A DNA stretch of 64,000 bases from the NCBI RefSeq assembly GCF_900156735.1, contig NZ_FTOL01000002.1, forward strand, positions 1 through 64,000, written 5' to 3'. Under the pieces are notes generated by a model. That model did no database searches. It was not told the origin of the DNA and saw only the letters and a list, made by a program, of their open reading frames with translations. Below, piece by piece: positions 54,509-63,663 of the stretch. The stretch is from Chryseobacterium ureilyticum. Lineage in GTDB: Bacteria; Bacteroidota; Bacteroidia; Flavobacteriales; Weeksellaceae. Positions within the stretch are counted from its first letter, which is position 1. The number at the start of each line of letters is the position of its first letter. The translations under genes and the position numbers were made by a program.

Positions 54509-55410
54509 TTGTTTTTAAAGCTTTTTATAGTTTTCAGAAGACCTTGTTCTGCAGAAATAGGTAATTTCTTTATATCTAAGGCGTTTTTTATCTTTTGATT
54601 AGAAACTTCATAACTTTCTGTTAGCTTTTTCAATCTTTCAGAATTTAATGGAAGTTTTATTTTATCTCCAAACTTTGCCATTGAAGAGATCATCCCTGAA
54701 GGTAATTTCCATAGTTTACTTTTTCTTCCAGAAGCTTTTCCGATAATCTCAATTAAATGATTCGTAGAAATACTTTCATCGTCTGCAAAGTTATAAATCC
54801 CCGAAGGAATATTTTTGTTTTTAAGGATTTCAAGTATTAAAAAGTTTAAATTATCAATACTTAAGAATGATCGTTTATTTTCAAACGCAGCCAAAGGCCA
54901 TGGAATACCTTTTTCTACAACTTTATATAAAAGATTCAAGTTTCCTTTATTCCCTGGACCGTGAATCATAGAAGGCCGTATTATAAAAAGTCTTTTATCT
55001 TGCGGTAAGGTTTGAGATAAAAGATATTCTTCGGCTAAAAGTTTAGATTTTCCATAGGGAGTCTGCGGAGATGAAAAATGTTTCTCATCTAAAATACCAT
55101 CTACAGTATCTGCCACAGCTTTTACACTACTAAAATAAATAAAATCTTTACTGTCTGAATTCAGAAACTCATCAAAAAGTTTTCTTGTAAGCTTAGTATT
55201 TACGTTAAAATATTCTTCATCTGCAGAGGTATTTTGAGTATCGTGTGCTTTTCCTGCAAGATGAATTATAGCATCAGATGATTTATCAATAAGCTTTTCC
55301 CAATAAGGAAATCTTAATGAAAGCCCTAATATTTCAATCTTATCATCGGATAAACATTGTGAAAGATTTTGCCCTACAAAGCCTGTGATTCCTGTTATGA
55401 TGACTTTCAC
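54505..55410 (-). CDS. NAD-dependent sugar epimerase/dehydratase
   Basis: The 301-residue short-chain dehydrogenase has the Rossmann motif 'VIITGITGFVGQNLSQ', 'IIHLAGKAHDTQN' and the active-site 'YGKSKLLAEEYLLS' (YxxxK). It resembles WbpV/WreQ-type enzymes that finish UDP-N-acetyl-quinovosamine or -fucosamine, which normally work with a WecA-type transferase like the next gene. The start is GTG at 55410, overlapping the glycosyltransferase stop in a GTGA arrangement. Exact product unknown. Confidence 0.85.
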   Translation of the reverse strand: MKVIITGITGFVGQNLSQCLSDDKIEILGLSLRFPYWEKLIDKSSDAIIHLAGKAHDTQNTSADEEYFNVNTKLTRKLFDEFLNSDSKDFIYFSSVKAVADTVDGILDEKHFSSPQTPYGKSKLLAEEYLLSQTLPQDKRLFIIRPSMIHGPGNKGNLNLLYKVVEKGIPWPLAAFENKRSFLSIDNLNFLILEILKNKNIPSGIYNFADDESISTNHLIEIIGKASGRKSKLWKLPSGMISSMAKFGDKIKLPLNSERLKKLTESYEVSNQKIKNALDIKKLPISAEQGLLKTIKSFKNK

Positions 55411-56228
55411 TTAAATTGTTTTAATGTTTTCTTATTAATTTCTCTTCTTTCTGAATCAAAAAGCCAACCATATTTATTAAAATAATGAATACAGGATTTA
55501 ACAAAAATTTTAAAAAGATGCTTACTTTTATTGGCTCCAGATTCATATTCGTGAATTACAGAAGCAGGCTGAAATACAATAGTTTTATAACTTTGATTTA
55601 TTCTCCTTGAAATATCCCAATCCTCAAAATACATAAAAAAAGCATCATCATACATACCTTTTTTCTTTAAAGCATCACATCTGAATAACGTAAAACATCC
55701 TGATAGAACTGGAGCTTCATATATTCTATCATCCTCTACAAATCTTAATTCATATTTATTGATAAAGGAGTTATATATAAAATCAGGTTTCTTCAATTTC
55801 CGAAGAAGTATATCAATAGGAGACGGTAATAATTTAGGTAAGTTTTGTTTTGATAAGTCTGTATTTAATACTTTCGGCATCATCATTCCGATATCATCAT
55901 GAGATTCCATGTATTCAATCATTGGATTAATTGCATCTTCATTTAAAATAATATCAGGATTGATTACAAAATGATATTTTGAATTTAATTCTAAAGCTTT
56001 AGTAATTGCTAGATTATGCCCAGCACCAAAACCCTTATTTTCAGGAGTATGAAAATAATGTAGAGGAAATTGAAAATATTCATTTTTTAATTTTCCCAAT
56101 TCATTTGTAGGAGAGTTGTCTATAAGATATAGTTCTATATTTTTTGTATAAAAAAATATATGATCAACTAATTTTTTTATCTCAGAGTAATTGCTTCTAT
56201 ATAAGACAATTGAGGCTGAAAACACCAT
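55407..56228 (-). CDS. Glycosyltransferase family 2 (rhamnosyltransferase-like)
   Basis: The 273-residue GT-A enzyme starts 'FSASIVLYRSNYSEIKKLVD', with 'LYLIDNSPTNELGKL', 'NKGFGAGHNLAITKAL' and the 'HFVINPDIIL' region in place of a DxD, followed by 'ALKKKGMYDDAFFMYFEDWD' as the acceptor part. This is the WbbL-type layout of rhamnosyl- or related transferases. It joins the TAATG-coupled chain: its ATG overlaps the stop of the beta-helix gene. Confidence 0.88.
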   Translation of the reverse strand: MVFSASIVLYRSNYSEIKKLVDHIFFYTKNIELYLIDNSPTNELGKLKNEYFQFPLHYFHTPENKGFGAGHNLAITKALELNSKYHFVINPDIILNEDAINPMIEYMESHDDIGMMMPKVLNTDLSKQNLPKLLPSPIDILLRKLKKPDFIYNSFINKYELRFVEDDRIYEAPVLSGCFTLFRCDALKKKGMYDDAFFMYFEDWDISRRINQSYKTIVFQPASVIHEYESGANKSKHLFKIFVKSCIHYFNKYGWLFDSERREINKKTLKQFK

Positions 56229-57655
56229 TAAGGATTAATTTTTATTGTGTTAGGTGGCAAATTCACTAATACTGATTTATCTGCCTTAACTTCTTTAAGG
56301 TTTGTTTTTTTTATATGATATTGAGCAACTTTTTTTAAATCAGGTCTCGTTAAAGAAAAAGAAACATCATTTAAGTTATTCTTCTGAAAATTGGAAATAT
56401 TTATTTTTTTAACGTTATAAAACAAAACATCATTTGCATTAACATTTAAAGTTTTAAAATTTAAAGAAATATCAGCTGAGCTATCTAAATCACCAAAGAA
56501 TATTGATTTATCTCTAAATTTCCCAGTCAAATCTACCTGATCAATATTGACAAAATTTTTGCCTTTAAATGCTCCTTTTATTCCTTTATTTAAGGTTTTG
56601 TCATTTGCGTTTATTTTCACATTATTAATCTGTATATTACTGTTATATCCATAAATATAAATAGCAGAATTATCAAATCTATAATCATTAAAATTTCTTT
56701 TAGAAATATCAATATCAACATTTTCAACTTCTACTTTCTGACAAGCTTCAAACCATAAAGCTCCAGATGGATTGTTTGAATAGGATTTGTTTAAATTATT
56801 TCTTATTATTATATCTTTTGCTTTAAAAAATGAATTTCTATCAGGAGTTACAGCGGTTGATCCATAATTTTCAACTTCAAGCTTATCAGCGTAAAAATTG
56901 CCATAAGAAACTACAAAATTGAATGAAGATTGCGCCATAAATACACCATCCTTGGTACTTCTCTTTTTTTTATCAAGTAAAATATAATCAGGCAACTGTC
57001 CTACATTTTCTGCGTATGCATATCCTATAGTGGTTTGCCCTAATGCATTTTTCCCTTCATCATTAGAGTGATATATATCAAATGTTTTATTACTAATATT
57101 CTTAAAATATAGATTATCCATATTAACTGTACCATGAGTAACAATAGTAATACAACTTCCAGCATGTATGTTAATCATTTTCAGATTTGTAATAACATAT
57201 TTAGCAGTTTCTTCTAATCCTATAATATAAAATACATCTGGAGTTTGAGGATAAATACTTGGAATATTGTTTTCTTTACCTAAAGTATACCAATTTTCAA
57301 GTCCTTTTTTATAAGTATTTCGTCCTCCATCAATAAAAATATTTTCTAATATAACATTAGGACTTTTTAATACAAATCTGCCCTGATCCTTATAGTCTTC
57401 ACCTAATATGAAATTAAAATTTTTAAGATTAGCATAAGAAATAGTCAGATCTATAGAAGTTAAAATTCGATAAGTCCTATTTTTACCATCAATAATATTT
57501 TTTTTCTCCGCATTATCCTGAATAGCAGCATAAAAAGCTTTAGTATCATCAGTAATACCATCACCTTTAGCTCCATAATTTTTTATATCAACAATTGATT
57601 GAGCATTAAAATTAAAAGCCATTAAACTGCACATTAATAAAAAGCAGAGTCTCAT
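56228..57655 (-). CDS. Secreted right-handed beta-helix protein (pectate-lyase-3-like)
   Basis: The 475-residue protein has a signal peptide (MRLCFLLMCSLMAFNFNAQ) and begins 'SIVDIKNYGAKGDGITDDTK', the start of Pectate_lyase_3/Glycosyl hydrolase 28-like helices. The rest is a ladder of Asn- and Ile-rich coils ('GYNSNIQINNVKIN'). It is placed inside a polysaccharide operon and overlaps both neighbours by one base, so it is probably a lyase, hydrolase or binder acting on the polymer being made, as alginate-type epimerase/lyase helices do. Catalytic residues were not identified. Confidence 0.8.
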   Translation of the reverse strand: MRLCFLLMCSLMAFNFNAQSIVDIKNYGAKGDGITDDTKAFYAAIQDNAEKKNIIDGKNRTYRILTSIDLTISYANLKNFNFILGEDYKDQGRFVLKSPNVILENIFIDGGRNTYKKGLENWYTLGKENNIPSIYPQTPDVFYIIGLEETAKYVITNLKMINIHAGSCITIVTHGTVNMDNLYFKNISNKTFDIYHSNDEGKNALGQTTIGYAYAENVGQLPDYILLDKKKRSTKDGVFMAQSSFNFVVSYGNFYADKLEVENYGSTAVTPDRNSFFKAKDIIIRNNLNKSYSNNPSGALWFEACQKVEVENVDIDISKRNFNDYRFDNSAIYIYGYNSNIQINNVKINANDKTLNKGIKGAFKGKNFVNIDQVDLTGKFRDKSIFFGDLDSSADISLNFKTLNVNANDVLFYNVKKINISNFQKNNLNDVSFSLTRPDLKKVAQYHIKKTNLKEVKADKSVLVNLPPNTIKINP

Positions 57656-58479
57656 TATTCTTTTTCTTTTTTATAAATATGTTTTGTTTCAACAATTCTT
57701 TTACCTGTTATTCTTCTAATTCCTTGTCTAAGAAAAGCATCTAAACGTAAAAGCACATTCTTAACAGGCTCCTCAGGTCTTCCATAAAATGAAGTTACGT
57801 GAAAATATTCATGGGATTCTGCTGGTTTTTTAGAAAAATAATAATTTGACACACAACATCTTTTTCCATCAGTTACAACCTTACTTACAGAGTGTATAGA
57901 GGTTTTATTTGTAATCATTAAAACTAATCTGTTAAATTTAGAATGTATAGTCCTTTGCTTGGAATTCATTCCATTATCCCATAACTCAAGATTACCTCCA
58001 AATTCTTCCTTCCATTCAGGTGTTACATAGTATAATAAATTAAGAACCCTATAATTCTCTTTACCATTATCATGAGAATTGTCTAAGTGCGGGTTCAAAA
58101 AGTTCCCTGTTGCCATTAAACTAATACCTCCAGCATAAAGATTACTATCTGGCAACATTTCTTCTAAGCTTGTAATTTCCTCTACTATTTTAACAATTCT
58201 CTCATCTTGAAATGCAAAAACAATTTCTTCTAATAATGAATCATATAAATCCATTTGAGCAGCAATTCTTTTATTTTCTCTAAGAGATTTGTATGTTTTC
58301 ATTTCTTCAGGACTAGGAAACTTACTGTAAATTTTCATAGCTATATCCTGAGGAAGCAAGTCATCAATTACACATGAATTAATTCTCCCTGATTGTAAAA
58401 ATTCTTCTCTATAAATATTTTTATTAGCAGATAATTTTTCAAGTATTAAATCCGCTATATTTTTCCTGGTTAATTCCAT
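57655..58479 (-). CDS. 2OG-Fe(II) oxygenase in polysaccharide operon
   Basis: The 274-residue protein has an HxD motif in 'GNFLNPHLDNSHDNGKENYR' and a distal His/Arg in 'TSIHSVSKVVTDGKRCCVSN', a prolyl-4-hydroxylase-like double-stranded beta-helix of about residues 95-215, with an N-terminal helical part. 'RVLNLLYYVTPEWKEEFGG' supports it. The C-terminal tail is Lys/Arg-rich. No signal peptide is visible, so it acts in the cytoplasm, perhaps on a sugar or lipid intermediate. Coupled by TAATG to both neighbours. Confidence 0.82.
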   Translation of the reverse strand: MELTRKNIADLILEKLSANKNIYREEFLQSGRINSCVIDDLLPQDIAMKIYSKFPSPEEMKTYKSLRENKRIAAQMDLYDSLLEEIVFAFQDERIVKIVEEITSLEEMLPDSNLYAGGISLMATGNFLNPHLDNSHDNGKENYRVLNLLYYVTPEWKEEFGGNLELWDNGMNSKQRTIHSKFNRLVLMITNKTSIHSVSKVVTDGKRCCVSNYYFSKKPAESHEYFHVTSFYGRPEEPVKNVLLRLDAFLRQGIRRITGKRIVETKHIYKKEKE

Positions 58480-59393
58480 TATTTAAGTATTTTATTAATT
58501 TTATTAGGTTTTTTAACAAATTGACGCATATCTCCTTTAGGTAAATCCCATCTATTATAACCGTTATCTTTTCTACTATTTTTACCAAATTTGAATATTT
58601 TTCCTTCTTCAGTTACAACGGCAAGATTGTATCCCAGGTTATGTGCTAATACAGACATTTTAATCTCTCCTTCTCTAATCAATAATAATTTATCTGCTGT
58701 ATCTTCTCCAGGAAATTTACCATTGTTAAAATTAACAATTTCTTTTAATACATCAATTGTGGTTAAATAAAAAAAGCTTTGAAGATGCGGGATAAAATTA
58801 TTTCTAATTAATGATTGTCCCATCCTTGTCGAATAAGATATTCCTAAAATAGCCACATCCTTATTATCTTCCATATAATTTATATAATCTTCCAGAAAAT
58901 CTTCTGGAGAAATTGAATTCACAGAAGTATTCGTCAAAATCAAATAAGCATTTTTTTCATTTTCAATTTTATTAAAAAAAAACGAATATCCTGAAAAGTC
59001 CATTCCAAAGTTACTTACAAAATCAACATTATCTGTATTAGAATGTACAAAATCAAACTCCTTATACTTTTCTTCCTCAGACATAGTAACATTTACATAC
59101 TTTTTGAACCCATCTACTTTTTGTTTTTTAAATCTTTCTAATTGATAATATAGACCACATTCAAAAGTCGGGATTTTTTCATGAATAGATTTACTTCTTT
59201 TTAGTCCATACCCTCCCCATTCATGTATATTTATATATATTTTTTTTTCCTCTATCTCTTTTCTCTTCTTTAGAATATTCAATTTCTCTTTTGAGCTATT
59301 GAGATTCTTATATAACTCTCTAATATAAATAATTGGAAAAAGAAATAGTTCTAACACTATCAATAAAAAGAATTTTATCTTATGTTTATTCAT
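58479..59393 (-). CDS. Putative glycosyltransferase-like protein, unknown family
   Basis: The 304-residue protein has one N-terminal hydrophobic stretch (about 8-25), then 'KIYINIHEWGGYGLKRSKSI', 'FVSNFGMDFSGYSFFFNKIE', 'AYLILTNTSVNSISPEDFLE' and 'FIPHLQSFFYLTTIDVLKEI'. The last part is like the 'yiiltNsS...fQS.f' region of rhamnan-synthesis or hexosyltransferase proteins, so a glycosyltransferase role is plausible. No DxD is obvious. I do not recognise a family with confidence. Overlaps the GT2 gene by ATGA. Confidence 0.6.
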   Translation of the reverse strand: MNKHKIKFFLLIVLELFLFPIIYIRELYKNLNSSKEKLNILKKRKEIEEKKIYINIHEWGGYGLKRSKSIHEKIPTFECGLYYQLERFKKQKVDGFKKYVNVTMSEEEKYKEFDFVHSNTDNVDFVSNFGMDFSGYSFFFNKIENEKNAYLILTNTSVNSISPEDFLEDYINYMEDNKDVAILGISYSTRMGQSLIRNNFIPHLQSFFYLTTIDVLKEIVNFNNGKFPGEDTADKLLLIREGEIKMSVLAHNLGYNLAVVTEEGKIFKFGKNSRKDNGYNRWDLPKGDMRQFVKKPNKINKILK

Positions 59394-60241
59394 TTTCTAT
59401 TAAAAATATAATTACTGAAAAATATTTTAAAAAATATAATTTTCTTTGTATCTAAAAATAATCTTGTTGTTCTTTTCAGTGCAAGAAGATGGTAGAAAAA
59501 TATATCTGTTGTTTCATGAGTTTCAAATCTTTTTACATCTGCAAGAAATATTTTATATCTTTTGATAACTTTATTGATATCCGATTCAAATAAAGAAAAG
59601 TTTTGAAATCCCTGAACATCCAAAACATAGTATGATGAGAATTTACGTTTATAACGTTCTATAAATTGAAAATCGGCTCCATCCACCTTTACATTTTCAT
59701 TGTATCCTCCCACTTCATCAAACTTATCTAAGCGAACACATAATCCGCTATTTACAGGTGATGTTTTATTAAAGTAGTGTATTCCTGGATCGATTGTCTT
59801 TGCAAACCTGCCCCATTTATGTTTACTTATAAAAGGAGACATTATCTTCCCATTTTCAATATTAAGAACCGGTACAAACATATAAATAGATTCATACTTA
59901 TTCATTGCACGTAAATATAATTCTAAAGCATTTTCCGGAAATTCAGTATCCTGATCTAATAGAAATAACCATTTTTTATTATTTTGAGACGCATACTCTG
60001 CAGCACAATTATAAGCCTTACTTAAGCCTGAATTTTTAGGATCATTAATATATTCTGTAGACCATTGTTCGTATTCCTCTAGTTTCTGAGGTATTGGACT
60101 GTTGTCATACACAAATAGAGATGCTTTTTCAGTTATATTTAAAGTGTTTAAAGATTTTGTAACGGTCTGAAAACTTTCACTGTTATTGAGAGTTTCATTG
60201 TAAAGAACAATTACAAATTGTATATCATTTATATTTATCAT
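59390..60241 (-). CDS. Glycosyltransferase family 2
   Basis: The 283-residue protein opens 'NDIQFVIVLYNETLNNSESF' and has 'SLFVYDNSPIPQK', 'DPKNSGLSKAYNCAAEYASQ' and the 'KKWLFLLDQDTEFPENAL' metal-site region (DQDT), then 'SGLCVRLDKFDEVGGYNENV' and 'GADFQFIERYKRKF'. This is a rhamnosyltransferase-type GT2. The acceptor is unknown. It overlaps its neighbours in the operon by ATGA. Confidence 0.88.
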   Translation of the reverse strand: MININDIQFVIVLYNETLNNSESFQTVTKSLNTLNITEKASLFVYDNSPIPQKLEEYEQWSTEYINDPKNSGLSKAYNCAAEYASQNNKKWLFLLDQDTEFPENALELYLRAMNKYESIYMFVPVLNIENGKIMSPFISKHKWGRFAKTIDPGIHYFNKTSPVNSGLCVRLDKFDEVGGYNENVKVDGADFQFIERYKRKFSSYYVLDVQGFQNFSLFESDINKVIKRYKIFLADVKRFETHETTDIFFYHLLALKRTTRLFLDTKKIIFFKIFFSNYIFNRK

Positions 60242-61290
60242 TTTTTGAATATTAATAAGGTTTCAGCTCTAAAATGGAAAAAAAGAAGCATAAATGCGAA
60301 TAGATAGATGCTAAATTTCAATAGTACAAAGGTCATGTCTTTTTTTACATATGAATATAGTACAAATGGGATTACAACCATTTCAACAACTCCGAAAAGC
60401 TCATTAAACCTCATTGCTAATGTGGTAACTTCGGAGAGTTGAACAAGAAGTATTTGAGATATTATGTAAACTTTAAGTAATATAATAGCATATTTATTTT
60501 TTTCATATATTTTCTCAATATTAAATAAAAGGATATAAGTAAATATAAAACGAAATATAACTAAAGTATTAAATACATTTACTTTCTCACTACCAACCTC
60601 TTTTCCTGCATTAAAGTAAACTTCAAGTTTTTTTTGTATTAATTCTAAGCTAAAAATTTTTGCAAGTCCTAAAGGGGTAAATCCTATAAATAATAAAATA
60701 TAAGACAATGGTAACAGAAGTTTCCATACTTTGGTATTAATTTTTTTAGGATCTAAAAAGTATAAGAATAAAATAGGTATCCCCGAAAAATGAAAAGAAA
60801 CAGCCAAAATCGCAAATAGATAGAAAAGTTTCATATTCCTATCATACAATGGAATTAGAGACAACAATAAAAATGCCGAACAAATTGCGGCTCTAATCTG
60901 AGTAAGATCTTGTAAAATGTATGTATTACATATATAAATTACTATCGACAGGAAAAAAAAATCTGTCATCTTTCTAATCGCCATTAATTTCAGATAAACT
61001 CCAATTAATGCATATATGAATAATAACCAAACAAAATTTCCTGAAAATATTTTTATAGTATTGACAATTATAGTGAATGTATATTCTAGATTTTCAAGAC
61101 TTTTGGCATTATTAAAAGAATAAAGATATAAAGGCTGATCTCTATCAAAATCAACTCCTCTAAAAGTAGCAAACAAAATAAGACCTATAGTCTGTAAGAT
61201 ATAAATATACTTTTTAACGATTGGATACCTTATTGGCAAACAAGAAATTAAAACATTAATAATAAATAATAAAAGAAATAAGTTTAACAT
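60238..61290 (-). CDS. EpsG-type oligosaccharide polymerase (Wzy-like)
   Basis: The 350-residue protein is nearly all hydrophobic with about ten helices and the EpsG-type start 'ATFRGVDFDRDQPLYLYSFN', then 'LTQIRAAICSAFLLLSLI' (conserved Arg in 'IRAAI'), 'LFAILAVSFHFSGIPILFLY'. It would polymerise the repeat units at the periplasmic face. Placed between Wzx, glycosyltransferases and WecA-like genes as expected. Specific linkage unknown. Confidence 0.85.
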   Translation of the reverse strand: MLNLFLLLFIINVLISCLPIRYPIVKKYIYILQTIGLILFATFRGVDFDRDQPLYLYSFNNAKSLENLEYTFTIIVNTIKIFSGNFVWLLFIYALIGVYLKLMAIRKMTDFFFLSIVIYICNTYILQDLTQIRAAICSAFLLLSLIPLYDRNMKLFYLFAILAVSFHFSGIPILFLYFLDPKKINTKVWKLLLPLSYILLFIGFTPLGLAKIFSLELIQKKLEVYFNAGKEVGSEKVNVFNTLVIFRFIFTYILLFNIEKIYEKNKYAIILLKVYIISQILLVQLSEVTTLAMRFNELFGVVEMVVIPFVLYSYVKKDMTFVLLKFSIYLFAFMLLFFHFRAETLLIFKK

Positions 61291-61319
61291 TTAAATGACT
61301 ATTAATCTATATAAATAAT

Positions 61320-62384
61320 CTATTGTGAAAAATAGGTTAGCATTTTTTGGGATATAAGCTTCCAATCAAATTGCTCTATATTAGTAAAAGCTCTATTTTT
61401 CTTTAATTCAGCTAAAATAGGATTATCAATAAATTCCATAACTGCATCTTTAATAGCTTCACTATTTTTTATAGGGACCATAAAAGCATTATCCAGACTA
61501 GCCGGGTAATAACCGGTAGTAATCACCGGCACACCGCAAGCCATAGATTCTATTACAGGATAATGAATTGCTTCCATTTGTAATATACCTCCACAAATAT
61601 AAGCATCTAAAGAATTATAATATTCGGCTAATTTATGATCTCCATCTGGAGTAACTACTTTTATTCCTTCAAAATTTTCTAAATCTTTTTCTCCAAAAGC
61701 AATATGCAATTCAATTTTTGTTCCAAGTTCTTTCCTTAATAGTTTGAATGCTTCTAATATATAAATAGTCCCTTTATGGATTTCTGATCTACCGATTGTT
61801 CCTAAAATTATTTTATTACCATTTTTAGATAATGATAATGGCTTAAAAGTATTCAAATCTAATCCAGGAAAAACCACTTTGTCCGTTTTCAACTCTTTAT
61901 AATTTTGGTACATCAAAGCATTAACTATAATATCCAAGCCTAGCGTATAGGAATTTTTGCTTATTCTTCTTAAAATATAGTTCTTTAACCCTTTTTCTCC
62001 ATAAAATTCTGGTTCATATGCTTGTACATAGTAACACTTCTTTGCTTTAATTTTAGAATTCTTTACAGGTAAAGCACTGAAAGAATGATTGGCAAGAACT
62101 ACATCTGCTTCTAAAGTATCTAGTGCTTTTCTTAGAAATTTTCGAAGTCTAAACATCCCAAAGGTTAATACGGCAGAATCATTATTTTGATGTTCTACTA
62201 CATTTCCTTTGTTATCATAATATAATAGTTTTGCTTTAGTAGGAAAATAAGGGAGATCACCATTAACATAAGATAAGAAAATGACGTCATGCCCTTCTTC
62301 AATCCAATAGTTTGACAATTTTGATAAAACCCGAAAGCCCCCTGATTTTCCAAAAGAACCTACAAGTGGAATAATTATTTTCAT
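61320..62384 (-). CDS. Glycosyltransferase family 4 (GT-B)
   Basis: The 354-residue protein has the GT4 layout: N-terminal 'GSFGKSGGFRVLSKLSNYW', middle 'VLANHSFSALPVKNSKIK', and the C-terminal nucleotide-sugar site 'IILGTIGRSEIHKGTIYILE', 'FEGIKVVTPDGDHKLAEYYN', and 'VIESMACGVPVITTGY', the EX7E-type region. The donor sugar is unknown. It follows the wzx gene by 6 nt. Confidence 0.88.
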   Translation of the reverse strand: MKIIIPLVGSFGKSGGFRVLSKLSNYWIEEGHDVIFLSYVNGDLPYFPTKAKLLYYDNKGNVVEHQNNDSAVLTFGMFRLRKFLRKALDTLEADVVLANHSFSALPVKNSKIKAKKCYYVQAYEPEFYGEKGLKNYILRRISKNSYTLGLDIIVNALMYQNYKELKTDKVVFPGLDLNTFKPLSLSKNGNKIILGTIGRSEIHKGTIYILEAFKLLRKELGTKIELHIAFGEKDLENFEGIKVVTPDGDHKLAEYYNSLDAYICGGILQMEAIHYPVIESMACGVPVITTGYYPASLDNAFMVPIKNSEAIKDAVMEFIDNPILAELKKNRAFTNIEQFDWKLISQKMLTYFSQ

Positions 62385-62390
62385 ACGAAA

Positions 62391-63638
62391 TTAATTTTTT
62401 GAAAAAATTAAATTTTTAAAAATACAAATCATTGTTATTAAGTGCATAAAATAAATAAGACAATACGATTGTGTAGCACCTATAACCCCATTTAAATTGA
62501 TAAAATAATAAGAGATTAAAATTAATAAAATAGCGAAAACTGTTTCTGTAATAATATACATTTTAGTCATTGATTTGGCTATCATTAAAAATCCAAGCAA
62601 CCAACTCATTATTTTAAAAAAGTCTCCTAAAAGTTGCCAAAAGAAAAGGTCCTTCATAGGATAAAATTCTTTTGTAAACAAAATATTAACTATTAATTCT
62701 CTAAATAAATAAATCAATACTAAGCATACAAATATTATCGGAGTAATTATTTTATATGTTTTAAAAATTTCTTTCCTTAAAAGTGAATCTACTTTTATTT
62801 CTGATAATTTGGGAAGATAATATACTCCCACAGATGTTGTAACAAACAATAAATAAAGTCCTGATATTCTATTAATTCCCTCCCAAAACCCCGCTTGTTG
62901 TATTGAATATTTGTTTATAATATAGCCTCTAACAAGCATTTGAGTAACAGGTACAGTAACAACTGATATTAAAGCCATTAAAGAATATGAAGAGTATTTT
63001 TTAATAGTTAACTTATCCCATTTACCTAAAAAAAATTCTTTACTAAACCAAAAATATTTTCTAATAAAAAAAATAGTTACAAACAGGATAATACTCTGAT
63101 AAGTTACATTTGCAATAAGAGCTCCTTTGAGTTGAAATTTCACAACTAAAAAAACGGTAAATAAAAGGCCTAAAATACTTGTAATAATATTTATAATTAC
63201 AAATTTTTTAAATTCTTTAAATCCATTTAAAATTGATAAAAAATAATTGTTTAGAGATAGAGGTAATAAACTTATTCCTAAAAATATAAAAACATAATAA
63301 TACTTAGGATCTAATAAAATAATTTTACTGAGGTAAGAACAAAATACAATAATTAGTAATCCCAAAAATAAGGATAATACAAAAGTGATTTTAAAACCAA
63401 CATATAAGAATTTTTTTAAAATAGTTTCTTCATTTTTAAACTCTGAAACATACTTTATTACCCCATTATTAATACCTCCTGCTCCAAAGGTTGTAAATAT
63501 GCTGGTAACATTTTGTAGCTGTCCTATTAACGCTACACCACTAGGGCCAATAATAGATGCTACTATTTTTACACTTATATAACCAGTAATTATTTTTATG
63601 AGAGTAGAAAGACCAGTAAAGGAAAATATTTTGAACAT
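62391..63638 (-). CDS. O-antigen/capsule flippase (Wzx-like)
   Basis: The 415-residue protein has about 12 helices and the start 'SFTGLSTLIKIITGYISVKI' with 'IGPSGVALIGQLQNVTSIFT' and 'TFGAGGINNGVIKYVSEFKN', typical of RfbX/Wzx of the MVF-like exporters. It moves the lipid-linked repeat across the inner membrane. This is the Wzx of a Wzx/Wzy-dependent pathway with the EpsG-like polymerase two genes downstream. Confidence 0.9.
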   Translation of the reverse strand: MFKIFSFTGLSTLIKIITGYISVKIVASIIGPSGVALIGQLQNVTSIFTTFGAGGINNGVIKYVSEFKNEETILKKFLYVGFKITFVLSLFLGLLIIVFCSYLSKIILLDPKYYYVFIFLGISLLPLSLNNYFLSILNGFKEFKKFVIINIITSILGLLFTVFLVVKFQLKGALIANVTYQSIILFVTIFFIRKYFWFSKEFFLGKWDKLTIKKYSSYSLMALISVVTVPVTQMLVRGYIINKYSIQQAGFWEGINRISGLYLLFVTTSVGVYYLPKLSEIKVDSLLRKEIFKTYKIITPIIFVCLVLIYLFRELIVNILFTKEFYPMKDLFFWQLLGDFFKIMSWLLGFLMIAKSMTKMYIITETVFAILLILISYYFINLNGVIGATQSYCLIYFMHLITMICIFKNLIFSKN

Positions 63639-63663
63639 TAAAATTTAGTATTTTAGAGTGATA

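Noticed and set aside
58960..58990. A nine-base A/T run inside the unassigned glycan gene as a phase-variation switch
   Set aside because: Comparable runs are common in this AT-rich operon, and the frame is intact; nothing marks this one as a switch.
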